A DNA stretch of 64,000 nt from assembly GCF_000189635.1 (NCBI RefSeq), contig NW_002476426.1, positions 124,001-188,000 on the forward strand. Reading direction: 5' to 3'. The DNA comes from Tetrahymena thermophila SB210. Lineage: Eukaryota > Ciliophora > Oligohymenophorea > Hymenostomatida > Tetrahymenidae. Positions 12,201-24,400 of this stretch are shown in pieces. Below the pieces are notes generated by a model, which saw nothing but the letters and a program-made list of their open reading frames with translations, was not told where the DNA came from and did not search any database. A program made the translations under genes and the position numbers. Within the stretch, counting starts at the first letter, position 1, and each line of letters opens with the position of its first letter.

Positions 12201-15200
12201 AATTGGATACTAAACTTATGAGAAAACAAGAACCTATTTAATATCATTTTAGATTTGTTGTATTTGTTATGGAGTTCCAACATTAGCTTCAGTGAAACTT
12301 GAGTTGTCAAAAAAGTCTAAATTGAATATTATAGTGGGATCTAATTTAGGAGTAAGATAGCCTTAGTTATCTAAATAGCCTTAATTAACGAGGCTAGTAT
12401 ATATTTATTATGATAAATCTTTATTTATATTAGGAGTAATAAAATTATCGGAATTTAGAGAAATCAAGCATTACAAGACAATAATGTTTTCTCCTTTCAC
12501 TTCATTAGAAAATGTATTTACTGCCCCAGTTTTATCAACTTATATTTCAAGATTTTAGGTTTGAGAGTAAAAAGTAATCCAAAAAGGAAGTACTTGCATT
12601 TGAAAGTTTCTATAGTAATAAGCATTTTGTATTTTTACTTAACTTTAAATAAACAAAGGAACAAAAAATACTTGTGCCATTTAGCCTACTTACAAGCTTT
12701 AACCTATTGCTAAATCTTGATAGAAAATATTACCTTTTTCATCAAGTTATTATACTTAAATTTAAGTATGAAGAACTAAATTAGTATCTAGGGGAATATA
12801 CCTCAAACCACTATTACCTATATATTTAAATAAATTTTATATATTGGATAAAAAAATAAATTGAAGGTGACTATATTTATATATTGTGATTGTTATAAAT
12901 TATTAAAATAACTTAAAATATCCAGAGTTAAAATATAAATTAAATTAAAAAATTTTTTTATTTTTTGGTTTAATTTTTTAAACATAAAAATTGATCAGAA
13001 ATTGAAGTAGAAAAAAATTTATTTAAAATTCCTTTACAAAATGATATAAAATATTATTAAACGTTAATAATTTTTTCAATCATATTAAAATATCTTTTTT
13101 GAAAAATTTAAAATAATTTAAAGGAATTTGTATAAATTTCTTTTTTTTTAATTTATGAATTACCTATCATATATGCGCTATGCTAATCTGGAGTTATGCA
13201 GACGCTATTGCAATTTTCATTTGGGAACTAAAGCTTAGATTGAATATAAGGATTTTATAAATCTTCAATGTTTACAACAACTAAATATCCCTTTTCAATC
13301 TAAGTAACTAATAAGTATCGCTCGTTAAATATGGGCATTACACTTTATGCCCAACCATCAAGAGGTTAAACGCTTAAAATTTTAGGGGAATATTTATTTT
13401 AAATATCAGCGATTAGAAGACCCATAAATCCAAAACAAACAAAAGCATATTTATCATTTTAAGAAAGAATTAAATATTCAGCTCCAAGTTTTGCCAACAA
13501 GTAAGATTATTAGAGTTTTTAGTTAGTAAAATCAAAGAAAATCAATCCTATCTCACGGCAAGCACAAATTATTGTGGTAGTGTCATTAGTTATTTAACAC
13601 TTTTCGAAGCTGCATGCAAATTACTTGTTAATAAATATACCTATTTATTATACTGTACTTTCACTGGTTACATTTAGCACAGAAAATCCATAATACCCAC
13701 TTGAAACAACAATAAAATTATTTTTTTAGTTGTAAGTTACTCTATATTTAATAAAATAATAGATGTAAAAAAATATACATTCATGAATAAATAAGATTAA
13801 GATACCCATTTATAGCATTGCTGAAATAATGAGGATCCAGTGGAGTAAATTAATTTATAAGCTAAACATTAGAAACATCGCTTATATTATAAATCAATAG
13901 ACCATCTTGCTAAGCTCCTACATATAAAATATCAAGCTGCTAATTTACTTAGATACCTCCAAACTCCCCTTTAATTATAGGTATTGAAGATTCTAATTTA
14001 GGTAAATAATTGTCTTAGATATTAAATATTTTCAAGCCATAATTGCTATTTGTTTCAATAATATATTTACTATTGCTTAAGCATATAATTTACCAAGGGA
14101 AGTAAGCTGGGGACAAATGTGTCAAAGATGACTAAAATGTATTATAAATATTAGGAAAATCTTTGTTTGTATTTATTGTTACTTATTTAAAAATTTGTAA
14201 AGACAATCCATTCGTAACAAATAGATATGCTTCATTATTATTTTTTGAAAAGTAAACATTATTAGATAGGTAAAAACTATTTATTCTTTATACAAAGACA
14301 GGACTTTAGTAGTTTTGGTTCTCTATCTTAAATAATATTAAACCTATACTGCGGAGACCTAATATTAAAAAGAGACCATCTGAAGTCATGTCAACACTTT
14401 CCTAGGCTTAAGGTGAAGAATATATAGGAATAAACTTTAGGTTTACTAAATCTTTAGATGCTTCTGGTAATTAAAAAATTTGTTTAACATCAGCCTAAAA
14501 AAGTCCATAATAAGCATCAACAGCATATACTGAATTTTAGTCAGGTGTGAACATGAAATCCCAAATTACAAAAACAGGATTTTAATTTACCCTCACAATC
14601 ATGTTCTACTTTTATCTGATATCAATTATTTATAAACCATAAAGTAAATTAGAAACACATAAATGAGTTTCGTCAGTGCTCAATCTCATTTTAAGAGAAT
14701 TTGATGACTGTACTCCTTTAAAATAATAAAAAATTTATTATAAACAAATCAAAATAAGTGTCAATTTTGTTGGGTATTGATTGAAATTTTTATTGAATAT
14801 ATTTTAGAAATTTAGTATGAAGAAAAAACTAATACCCATAAAAAAATCAAACTAGTTTATTATTACTGTTGTAATTAATTTCTGTTTATTTAGAATTAAA
14901 AAAAGAAATAAAACAAGAGGCTCTTGTTTTAATTGATTTTTCACTAGAATTAAAATAATTAATTTTATTTCAACATTGAGAATTTTAAATATTCTTTTTA
15001 ATTTTATTTTACCATTTTTAGATATAGTTTTTGGGTTCTTTAGATCAGTTATATCAATGCAGAATACTATACCGTTTCCAAGAGCAAAAGCATATTTTAA
15101 ATCTTAGGTTGCTACTACTGCTTATATATGTAAATATACTTACCACTTAGAAATCAAAACGGGATTATAAGCATTTGATATATTGTATATCAGTAGTCCA

Positions 15201-15514
15201 TCAATTAGATCTCCAATAAATAAAACATCCTTTTTAACGTATAAGTATTAAGACTATAAAGTAGGAATATTACTAATAATTGTTGGTTAGATCATGTTTG
15301 CTAAAGAAGCTACGAACACTCCTCCGTCCCTGGCTGAAATAAATGCAAATTAATTGTCCTCACTTATCGCAGATAAGTATGTATTTTATTTTCTTAATTT
15401 AAAGATATTTAAATCTGTCATCGGATTTGGATTGAAGACTATATCTCTGCATACCTTTAATTAAATCAGCAAAGCATAAATGGTTGCAAATAGCAATTTG
15501 TAGTTTCTAAACAT
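9249..15514 (-). CDS. Large type I membrane protein: LVIVD-like propeller, ectodomain, one TM, cytosolic tail
   Basis: Multi-exon gene, roughly 1,800-1,900 aa. It starts at 15514 with a signal peptide-like N-terminus (MFRNYKLLFATIYALLIQL). The first part (about 15450-13170) repeats the pattern x-L-x-I-Y-N-I-S-[DN] (DGLLIYNISNA, YGLQIIDIR, DGLLIYNISDV), typical of LVIVD-type beta-propeller repeats. A long ectodomain rich in NxT/NxS sites follows to about 11490, then a membrane span (LYVVQLIIQIVGPILGIFGI, about 11430) and a charged cytosolic tail. Near the C-terminus (about 9990) PQWLNCQIINGIIHIWGTP fits the P-x-W-L...G-T-P signature of He_PIG/dystroglycan-type cadherin-like repeats. The gene ends in an acidic stretch and TGA at 9249. 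Several GT..AG introns are visible, the longest about 12830-13165. Ciliates have many such proteins; the ligand is unknown. It lies between two peroxidase copies in the same orientation. Confidence 0.85.
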
Positions 15515-16719
15515 TTTTGAGTTATTAATTATGCTTTTATCAAAATTTTTTTCAATATTTTATTTTAAATTAAGAATTTCAATTAGGATTTTATATTACC
15601 TAAAACTTTAAAAAGCTCCTTTTTTTGACCTTTTCAAGAAATAAATTCGTGTTGCAAACTAAAATTTTATTTCTTTTCATTTTAATCATAATTTGCTAAT
15701 TTTAAATAGTAACTCATGAGCTGTTCAAATAACCCATTAGAAAAAATAAAATAAAATTAAGTGAGTAAGAATTTAAAGGTAAAAAGTTATTAAATAAAAT
15801 AAAAATTCTGTTAGAATTTCGTTAGCTCATGTAAAAATAATTAAGATTATAAAATTTAAAATATAAAATATTTTCAATTCTGCTAATTGGCATGAATTTA
15901 AACATTACTTTTTTGGCTAAAAAATATTTTCAGCTTAAAAATTGAAAATAATAATTGGTAAATAACTAACAAATATGAAAATAAAAGTTAAATTTTTGAC
16001 TTTTTTATGCAGTTATTTATTATCAATCCCATCTACAAAAATTAATTATTCCTTGGCTACTTTTTTTAATTACATTTAAAAGTTAATTATTAAAACATTA
16101 AGGTTTGAGTTGTGATAATATTAATCTTACAAGGGTATTTATATATTTTGTTCGCTTTTATTTGTAAAAAAATATCAAAAAAATAAATATTTAAAGAAAT
16201 GAATAAAATGTTTCATAAATACTTGGACAAAAAATCAATCAAACAAACTCATTTTATTTCCAACAAATATATTGCAAATTAAATATATGAAGAAAGAAGA
16301 ATATATTTGAGTGCGTTTTCTTATTAAATAAAGGAACATTATGTTTATTTTTAATCAATTTTTATTTATATGATTTTTGGTAGATAATATTATTGCATAA
16401 ATTAATTAGTTTTAAAAAAATAACCAGCTTTTTTAATAAATCTAAGAATTATAAATACATTTTTAGATACAAGGCTTGCTTATCTATTTAAAGGATAGAG
16501 ACAATCGCTGGATAAATAAATATCTCAAAGATGAAATTTTTATCCAAAATTTTAATGTTTAAAGATTGAAAAATTAGTAATCTAATATTTCATAAAAACA
16601 AATGTAAATTTTAATATAATTCTTCGAATTAATTTTTACAAAAAAAAATATTTTTTTTATTTATTTATTTATAATATTATGCTTTGGTCTAATTTTATTA
16701 ATAGATATTATTAATTCTA
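15515..16719. other. AT-rich intergenic stretch
   Basis: No coding frame or structured RNA was recognised. It contains the promoter of the propeller protein gene and the 3' flank of GPx copy 2. Confidence 0.55.
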
Positions 16720-17289
16720 TCATGCATTAAGCATAGCTTCAATATCAGGTATCAAAACTTCTGGATTGTGTTTAGGGTTTACGAATTTCACTACTTTTCC
16801 TTCTGGGTCTATTAAAAATTTAGCGAAATTCCAAGGTATTTATCTAGTCTTTCCAGTCTTGGAGTCATGTAATTCAGAGTTAAATCTTAAAAATTTATAA
16901 ATTTCATGACAGTTTTCTCCATTCACTTAAATCTTATCAAATAGCTAGAAATCCACATTAAAATTAGTCTAAACATATTCTTTGATTTTCTTATTATCCC
17001 AAGGTTCTTATTCCATGAAATCATTTGTTGGGAAAGCCAGAATTTCAAAACCTCTAGATTTGTATTATTTGTAAATTTAAACTAACTATTTGTAGTGGTC
17101 TGAGGTTAATCCACACTTGCAAGCTACATTTACTACGAGGATGCATTTTTTATTCTTAAACTCACTCATCTTTCTAAGTTTACCATCATTATCAACAGCT
17201 TCAAATGCAAAGAAATTATCTTTAGCTGGTGAAACCTTAATTTATTCTAAGCCTTTTTTTTGCACACAACTAAGTAAAACAGATCCCAT
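16720..17289 (-). CDS. Glutathione peroxidase, Cys type (copy 2)
   Basis: Paralogue of the gene at 7360-7929 with the same 189-aa length and no intron. It keeps NVACKCGLTS with the peroxidatic Cys at residue 59, the altered FPTNDF motif and WNFAKFLI. Differences from copy 1 are few and concentrated near the N-terminus (CVQKKGLEQIKV against CMQKSNLEEVKV) and the last residues (MLNA against MLDA). The reading frame is intact, so both copies look functional. The coding region is much better conserved than the flanks, which suggests selection or gene conversion after duplication (inference). The role is expected to be the same as copy 1, peroxide detoxification with an unknown thiol donor. Confidence 0.92.
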
Positions 17290-17985
17290 TTTTTTTTGTT
17301 TTTTTTATTTTTATAGTATTTTATTTTTTTTTGTTTTGAAATTTATTTTAACAATTAATTCTAAAAAGAATTTCTAGTTATAAAAATGGGTAAGCAAACA
17401 AAAATAAAAGAACCTTAATAGAATTTTTGAGCTTATTCTGATTATTTTTTTAATTAAATTTTAATCAGATATGTAATTGTTTGATATGTAAATTGAAATA
17501 GACTGATAATAGATTTACATAGATAATCAAAAGAAATTTTAAAGAACAATTAATTTTGTAATTTTATTAATATTTTTTAATTATTCTAGTGATTACAAAT
17601 TAATAACTATTTATTATGATATTGCTTTTCATTTACTAATAAAAATCATATATTTATTAAACTTATAAAATAATCATTTATACATTTCTAGCTTTAAACA
17701 TCTAACATTCATACAAATATATATAAATAAAAGACAAATATAGAAAATCATTTTTATGAATGATTAGGTAGATATTTCCATATTTTTAATTTTTAATTTT
17801 TTGCAATTTAGAAGTTTTTAGAAAAATTAAAAATATTAATCTTAAGTGTAATTAAATAAAATAATTGATTTATATTTTTGAGTACATTTTTATTTTTATA
17901 TCATTATTTTTATAAATTGATAAACTGTGATGATAATTAAATCTCGAAAATTGAAAGAACAATAAATAAATTTTTTAAAATGCAT
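16720..17985 (-). repeat. Segmental duplication, copy 2 (GPx gene plus upstream flank)
   Basis: Second copy of the block at 7360-8620. Similarity is strong across the gene and decays upstream, becoming hard to follow beyond about 17985, just short of the MITE-like element at 18046. The two copies are direct repeats about 9.4 kb apart, with the propeller membrane-protein gene between them. Confidence 0.7.
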
Positions 17986-18757
17986 TTAAATACCAGTAAA
18001 AATAAAAATGAATTTAACTTATATTATTTTTAATTAGAAATAATACCGTATTTCCTCCAACCTCATTCCTCGCAACACGCAAAAAAATAGCGAGGATTCG
18101 AGCAATTAAAAAATATCATTTTTGAGCTTCCCTCGCAACTCGAATCGAAGGACAAATCGGGGAAATACGGTATATTAAGTATTTTATATTTTATTTTTCT
18201 TTCAATATTTTTAAAATTTTAATAAGTAAAATATTTTTTTTTTCTCAATTTTTCAATAAATAAATTCCAAACCTTTGTTTCTTTAAATGAATTATTTTTT
18301 ACATTAAAAAAATATTATGTTAATTCAATCAAAGAATGAATGAAATAAATTTAAAAATCACATAAAAATTAGTAATCTAGTAAGTATTAAATTTAAAATT
18401 TACTATTTCTTATTTTAGCTTAAATTATATTGTTTACTACTAAATTGATTAAAAATTAGAAATTATTTTAAAATAATAATTTTAAACAAACTTATAAATA
18501 GTTAATAGCACTTTACAATCGATTGCTATTCTAAATTTAGATTGATTTATTAAAATTTAATACAAAATGTAAAAAAATAATATAAATTTTTTGCTTTTGA
18601 GATACTGAAAGTAGTAAAACTTCTACAATGAGTTTATAAATATATATTCAAAACTAATTTAAACTAAATTTGTTTTTTTATTTATTCTAGAATAGGATCC
18701 CATGTTACATTTTTACTATTTTAGCTTATATTTTTAGTATAATCGCTTATGATTTGC
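17290..18757. other. Intergenic stretch with a MITE
   Basis: The left part is duplicated flank of the peroxidase gene. The middle holds the inverted-repeat element at 18046-18170. The rest is AT-rich without visible genes, ending at the 3' side of the PC4 gene. Confidence 0.55.
18046..18170. mobile_element. MITE-like element with TA target site
   Basis: The 125-bp unit begins CCGTATTTCC and ends GGAAATACGG, a perfect 10-bp terminal inverted repeat. It is flanked on both sides by TA, the target duplication typical of Tc1/mariner-type transposons. Counting flanks, 13 bp are perfectly inverted (ATACCGTATTTCC). The interior is far richer in G and C than the surroundings and has a second inverted pair (GATTCGAG near the left, CTCGAATC near the right), so the element can fold into a long hairpin. 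There is no coding capacity; it would depend on a transposase elsewhere. Only one copy was found in this window. It could instead be a stand-alone structured RNA, but the TA-flanked ends favour a transposon. Confidence 0.75.
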
Positions 18758-19146
18758 TCAAATATCAGTTATGCATTAATCAATACTGTCAATTAAGCTT
18801 CTGAATTGTTCCCAATTTTATAAATTTAAGGAAATACCTAAATAAATAAGATGTTAATCAATACATTTTCCAAATGAATTTAATACAATTTAATAGTATT
18901 TTATTATACCTTTTTTTCCAGGAAGCATTTCACCATCTTTTTCATAAAACTCTCTGATGTCAACATATAATTTACCTTTAAATTTTCTTACAGTAACTCT
19001 TTTTTTGTCATCAAGCTTTATAAAAAAAATATTTAAGTTATATATATGAAGTATTAACTGTTATTAATTTAAGATACCTCAAAGTATAAACTGCCATCGT
19101 CACCTTTTATGGGCTTAACTTCCTTTTTTTCTTCGTTGTCACTCAT
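18758..19146 (-). CDS. SUB1: Transcriptional coactivator PC4/SUB1 family
   Basis: Three exons (19078-19146, 18910-19015, 18758-18837) with GT..AG introns of 62 and 72 nt give exactly 85 codons, an 84-aa protein ending in TGA. The sequence matches the PC4 single-stranded-DNA-binding domain: [20 protein letters not shown], then [16 protein letters not shown] and a C-terminal helix with W and F ([12 protein letters not shown]). PC4 proteins bind melted DNA and help RNA polymerase II transcription and DNA repair in the nucleus. The protein is almost only the core domain, with a short acidic/Lys-rich N-terminus ([10 protein letters not shown]) in place of the longer Ser-rich tail of animal PC4. 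It converges with no other gene; the next gene (YIPF) starts 620 bp away on the other strand. Confidence 0.93.
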
Positions 19147-19765
19147 TTTTAATAGAAAAACTAAACTTTTTAATATCTTTAATTTACTTTACAATTTGCA
19201 AACTATTTTATCAGCTTTTATATTAATAATTATGATCTTATTATTCCCAGCATCTACTAATTTTTTCTGAAATTTAAATCATTAACCGCCAAATAAAATG
19301 GGATTATTAGCAAAAATTTTGAGAAATAATTTTATTTAACTTAAAGTTATGCTAAAAATAATTAATATTTATTAAAATATAAATTGCTTACAGCTACTGG
19401 TTATACTGATTAAAAAAATAAATTTAGTAATAACAAAAAAACTCGATATAATCTATGGAGATTATTAGGAATAGATATATATTTTTTTGTTTAAATAGCC
19501 AATTAGCTATTTATAAATTATTAGAAGGCAGATTTGTAAGTGATATATTCTTTATCAAAAATATATGAAGAATTTTTAATGAGGTTCGTATTGAAATTGA
19601 AGAAAATTTTGAATATTTTTTTATTAGATTTATATAGTAGTGATTGAAAATTTTTTATCCAATAAGCAACAAAATTTTAAATAATATTAATAATTATCTT
19701 AAAAGAAAATTACATCATAAACTATCTTTCTAGGTGTCAAATTTTAATATTTTACGATAAATAAA
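19147..19765. other. Shared divergent promoter region
   Basis: AT-rich stretch between the divergent PC4 (-) and YIPF (+) genes, so it should contain both promoters. No coding frame or recognisable conserved site was seen. Confidence 0.55.
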
Positions 19766-20984
19766 ATGAGTAATAAACACAAAAAGCACAACGACGAGGA
19801 AATTGCATAGGATATAAAGTCATAGCTTGTAGAAGCTTCTATAAATGTATATAGATTTTATAAACAGCCTTATTTAAAAATATGATTTGATTTGAAAAAT
19901 ATATTGCATCAAATTGTGAGATGAAAATGTTAATTTTAACGGTAAATTAATTAGAATTTGTTTGGCGGAGAGCAAAAACCTAAAGAACAAAAAGTTGGAT
20001 GCTGCCCTGTTTTAACAGTTTCGTAAATGATTATACGCTTATTTCTATATAAATTTTTGAATTATTCATCTAAACACATTTGTATAAAAAGATTTTGGAG
20101 TAGATATTTCAATGTAACATAAAGTGATGTTGGCTAAAGAATTAAATCTTCTCTTTTCTTAACACCTCCTTTTGAAGAAGTCATGGGAGGATAGCCTGAT
20201 TTGTAAGATAATTTCGTTAGCCATTTAATAAAATAAAAAAATATGTATAATTAAAAATAAAGATATGGACCATTCTGGATATTTACAACTATTATAGCTT
20301 TGGTTTCAATCAGTGCTAATATTTGCGATTATCTTAATAACATAGTAATTCCTTTTCTATACTAGAAAAATCTAATACTTAATTAAAAAATTATATAAAA
20401 CATAAAAAAGGGAAATGATTCAAAGTTTAAATATAGATATGATTTCGTTCCAGTTGCTGGCTCTTTAGTAATATTATGAACTAATTATGTAAAACTTAAA
20501 CTTTAAATATTTTTAATATCAAATTAGATTTATGGAGTTGGACTCATTTGTCCTACTTTATTATGGGTAATTGTGAAGCTTTTGTTTAAAGTTAAGATTA
20601 AACTTATTCAAACAATTTGTTTATACGGTTATTCTTAAACATGCTTTATATTGATTAGCGTTCTTTCAATAATACCTAATAATGTAAGCAAATAAAATAT
20701 ATGTTTATTTTTAAATTCTACTCTTTTATTAGATTGTTCATTGGTGTCTCCTTGGATATGGATTTGGTATGTCAACCATTTTCTTCTTCAGAAATCTTAA
20801 GAAGTAATTTAAAATTCTATATTTAAATCTTAAATTAAAAATATTTAATTATATTTGCAGAGAAATGGATGAATTAGAGGCTAACTAAAGATACGTTGTT
20901 TTTGGTCTTGTGTTAGGTTGCTAGTTAATTCTTTGTTTAATGTTTAGATTTTATTTCTTCAAGCTTACAACTCTCAAAAGTTGA
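19766..20984 (+). CDS. Yip1-domain (YIPF1/YIPF2-like) Golgi membrane protein
   Basis: Six or so small exons. Exon 1 encodes MSNKHKKHNDEEIAQDIK. The cytosolic part has the family signature F-N-V-x-x-x-D-V-G-Q-R-I followed, across an intron, by PDLYGPFWIFTTIIALV, which opens the first membrane span. Further hydrophobic segments follow (GVGLICPTLLWVIVKLL, CFILISVLSIIP, IVHWCLLGYGFGMSTIFFF, YVVFGLVLGCQLILCLMF), making five spans as expected for Yip1 proteins. These work in the Golgi and early secretory pathway with Rab GTPases and COPII traffic. Introns are 50-110 nt, AT-rich GT..AG; the last joins in phase 2 (AA|A GAA ATG). The TGA stop follows FFKLTTLKS. Assignment to the YIPF1/2 branch rests on the DLYGPFW motif. 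Confidence 0.9.
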
Positions 20985-21479
20985 AGAAAATATTTAAAAT
21001 TAATCAAATAGCAAAAAACTAATAATATGTTAATAATTTTCATCATTTTATATCTGTTATAATAAATATGCTTAAGCTATTCAATCCATTTAACATTTAT
21101 AAATACCCTATTAATATTATGAAGTTATTTTATTTCATAAATTCTAATATCAGATTTGGCATCTTTCAAAGGAAAATTTTAGATTTGAATAAATATTCTT
21201 ATTTTAAAATAAATTTGATTTATTAAAATATTATTATTATTATTATTTTTTTATTTGATAGTAAATGGTTGGTTTATTTGGCGGGACAGATTATTAATTA
21301 ACATTTTTTAAATATCCGCGGAATAATAATATACACTCAAAAAAGCTAACAAAAATTAAAAAGATATTTAATCAAGTATTTAAAAAATTAAAATACGTAT
21401 TTGCATATTGAAAATAGCTAGCTTGTTTATAATTAGCAAAAATTGAAGCATAAAGAGTTATTTATTAATTAGGGAGGGA
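20985..21479. other. AT-rich intergenic stretch
   Basis: Contains the 3' flank of the YIPF gene and the promoter of the Timeless gene. No coding frame or RNA gene was seen. Confidence 0.55.
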
Positions 21480-24400
21480 ATGGAAGATTTAGAAGGAGAG
21501 CATCTTAGAAGAGATTTAAATGAATAAGATGATTTAGATAACTTGGATTTATAGTATGATAGGAATAATGAGTATTTAGATATAGAGAAATTTAACTCTG
21601 ATTTACTATTTGCAGTATAAGGATTGGGAAGTGTAAAATAAGTTAATGAAATCGAAATTTATGTTAAAGGTCCTCACTGCGAGGAAAGCATCAAAGATTT
21701 GATTAGATTATGCCGTAAAGATGATTCAGATGAACCACTTGCTCGTAAAAAGCTTGCAGTTTGGAAAACTTTTGAAAATGATTTAATTTAACTCCTATTA
21801 ACTTAATATCAAGATAAAAAGCTTGCATTCTACTTAATTTTACTGATGGTTAATTTAACTGAGCAACCAACCAAGACTTGTGTTATTAAAAATGAATTAA
21901 GAGATGCTTTATATGAATATAAATTGAGTTTTTTAAAACCATAAGTCATAGGTACTCTTATGTAGCATTTGGGTGATTGTATTGAGAATCATTAGATGAT
22001 GTTATTGAGAAAACAAACTACAAGAGAAAAAGGCAAAAATGAAACAAAAGCTCATGAACAAATGATTGAATTAATTGTTATTCTTATTAAAAATATTTTG
22101 GCTATTAGAGATTCACCCTACAATGATAGTAATCATAATGAAATATATCGTAATATGCATTTCCATCTTTTGTGTTAAATGAAGCGTGAGCACTGTTTCG
22201 ATCTGCTCATTTTCTTATCGTAAGATTTTAGCAAATTTGATGTACTAAAAAAATTAGACGTAATCTTTCTTGAAATTTTCTACCACATATTTAGTGGTTT
22301 TGATCCAGAATGGCTTTGCTCAGCTAATGGCAATGGATCTTCTGATTTTGCAAAATTACTAGAAAAAGACCGTTTAGAAAAAAAGAAACTTAATTAGATG
22401 ATACCTTCTCGTCATACCCGTTTTTAGGCTAACTTCCGCTTCAAGCGTATGTTAGATGACACTAAGAAGCTGACTACTAATCCATTTGCAGGTGATTAAT
22501 TTGATTAAACTAAAGTTACTAAAAACTAGCTTAATAAGCCAATTCCTCGTAAATTTTTATAGTAGTAAGAGGGTATTTTCAGAAAAAGGTTGCATTTAGA
22601 CTTAAAGGTTGATATGCCTCTTTAGCATAATCTTACATAGAATTTAACAATTGATTAATAAGATGATGAAGACACAATTAAATCAGAATTAGTTACTTTT
22701 AAGTCTGTTATGCTGTAATTCTCTCTCGAATTCATCAAATATTCTTTCTGCCCTTTATTTGAGCAATGCTATAATTTATTGTATACTGACAGTGAAAAGC
22801 TAGAGCCTATTGATACAGTTTACTATTTTGTTTTAATGGGATTCGGTTTAAAGTTAACTAGGATTGTAGTTTTTGAACACAAGGCTTCAGAACTCGAAAT
22901 TGTCGATATCGCTGTAGCACTTTAATTGACATAGTTTTAGTTAATATTTTCCAAGCTTGTAAAAGAAGTAAAATAAATTTAAATTAAAATAACATTTTAA
23001 GTTTTCAACTAATAAAATTAAAATAGGTAACTCATAATAAAAAAAGGAGCTTTAATTTAAAAAATTTTTATTCAACTGTTTATGTCTTTAATGAGTTATT
23101 GCAAGTCATTAGAGTTATGTCAACAGATAACAGTTAAATGAATAGAAAAAATTCTTAAATTATGCTTTAAAATATTTTCCATCATGATATTACTAAAGCT
23201 TTAAGAATAGGTGTTGACTACTGCTAGTATAATGTGTTGAATAATGAAGTCCTCAAAAATTTAGTTGAGCTAATTAATATTTTCTTTGACTTACTAGAAA
23301 GTTACTCGAAGGGTAAAGTTCTCACTCTATAAACAGACAAATTAGTAAAAAAGAAAAAAAAGAAAGTTAACTCCAAATCTAAGAAAGCTTTGGAACGCTA
23401 ATTGTAAAGTGAAATGAACGATTTCATTGAAAAAGATCCAAATGAAGGGCAAGAAGATGATGAAGACTTCAACCCAAACAAAGAATTAGAAATTTAAAGT
23501 ATTTTTAGCATCAAATATAAGCTTAATAATATTAAATTATTTACTTAAACCTAACAGATGTAGAAAAAAAAGAAGATGCGTATGATGAAGATGATGATGA
23601 GGACTCCGATGATGATGGTCCATAATTTTAAGAAAGAAAGTATAATTTATAATCTGAATTTGCTATATTGGCAGATTATAATGTAATTCTAAAAGTTCTT
23701 TAGCTAATTCAAGGAGATAAAATTTTAACGAATTCTCCTAACTTAAATAACGCAGTTTACAAATTTATTTAAAGAATTACTGATCTTTTGAAAGCTGATT
23801 GGATTTTATACTAAGTCGACTTTATTTCAATAATTCAGGAAATATGCTCAAACCAAGAAATTAAAGTAAAATATTCTTAATAGTATTTAATTTTAATTAT
23901 TTTTGTTACAATAGATGAGACTAGACTGTAAAAAGTTCATTGAATTGTTCAGAAAAATAATAAGAAATATGTTTGAAAAAATAAAATAAAATAAATTGCT
24001 CTTAGTTGAAATGTTGTTTAGGTTTACTGATGCAACATTGAAAAATTCTATTTTATGTAACTATGAAGATCTTGAAAAAAATGAAAATGAATTTGATAAT
24101 ATTCTTAATGAAAATGAAGCTGAAAATGCTGATCAGTGTAAAATAAATAAACAATAAATCTAAACATATTTAAAAAAACAACCTTTAATTAAATAGAGAC
24201 CATTTTAGAAAGAAAAGTTTGGATAGAGTAAGAAGATAGAGCGATCATCAATAACTATGAAACATTCAAAGATCTCACTAATGTCTTCGAATAACTCGGA
24301 CTTGTGCTCAATGGACTTGGATTTTACGATAAAACTCCATTAGATATTAGAAGAAGAGTCAAATACTTAAAGCTACACAAAGGAAAATAAAGAGCAGAAA

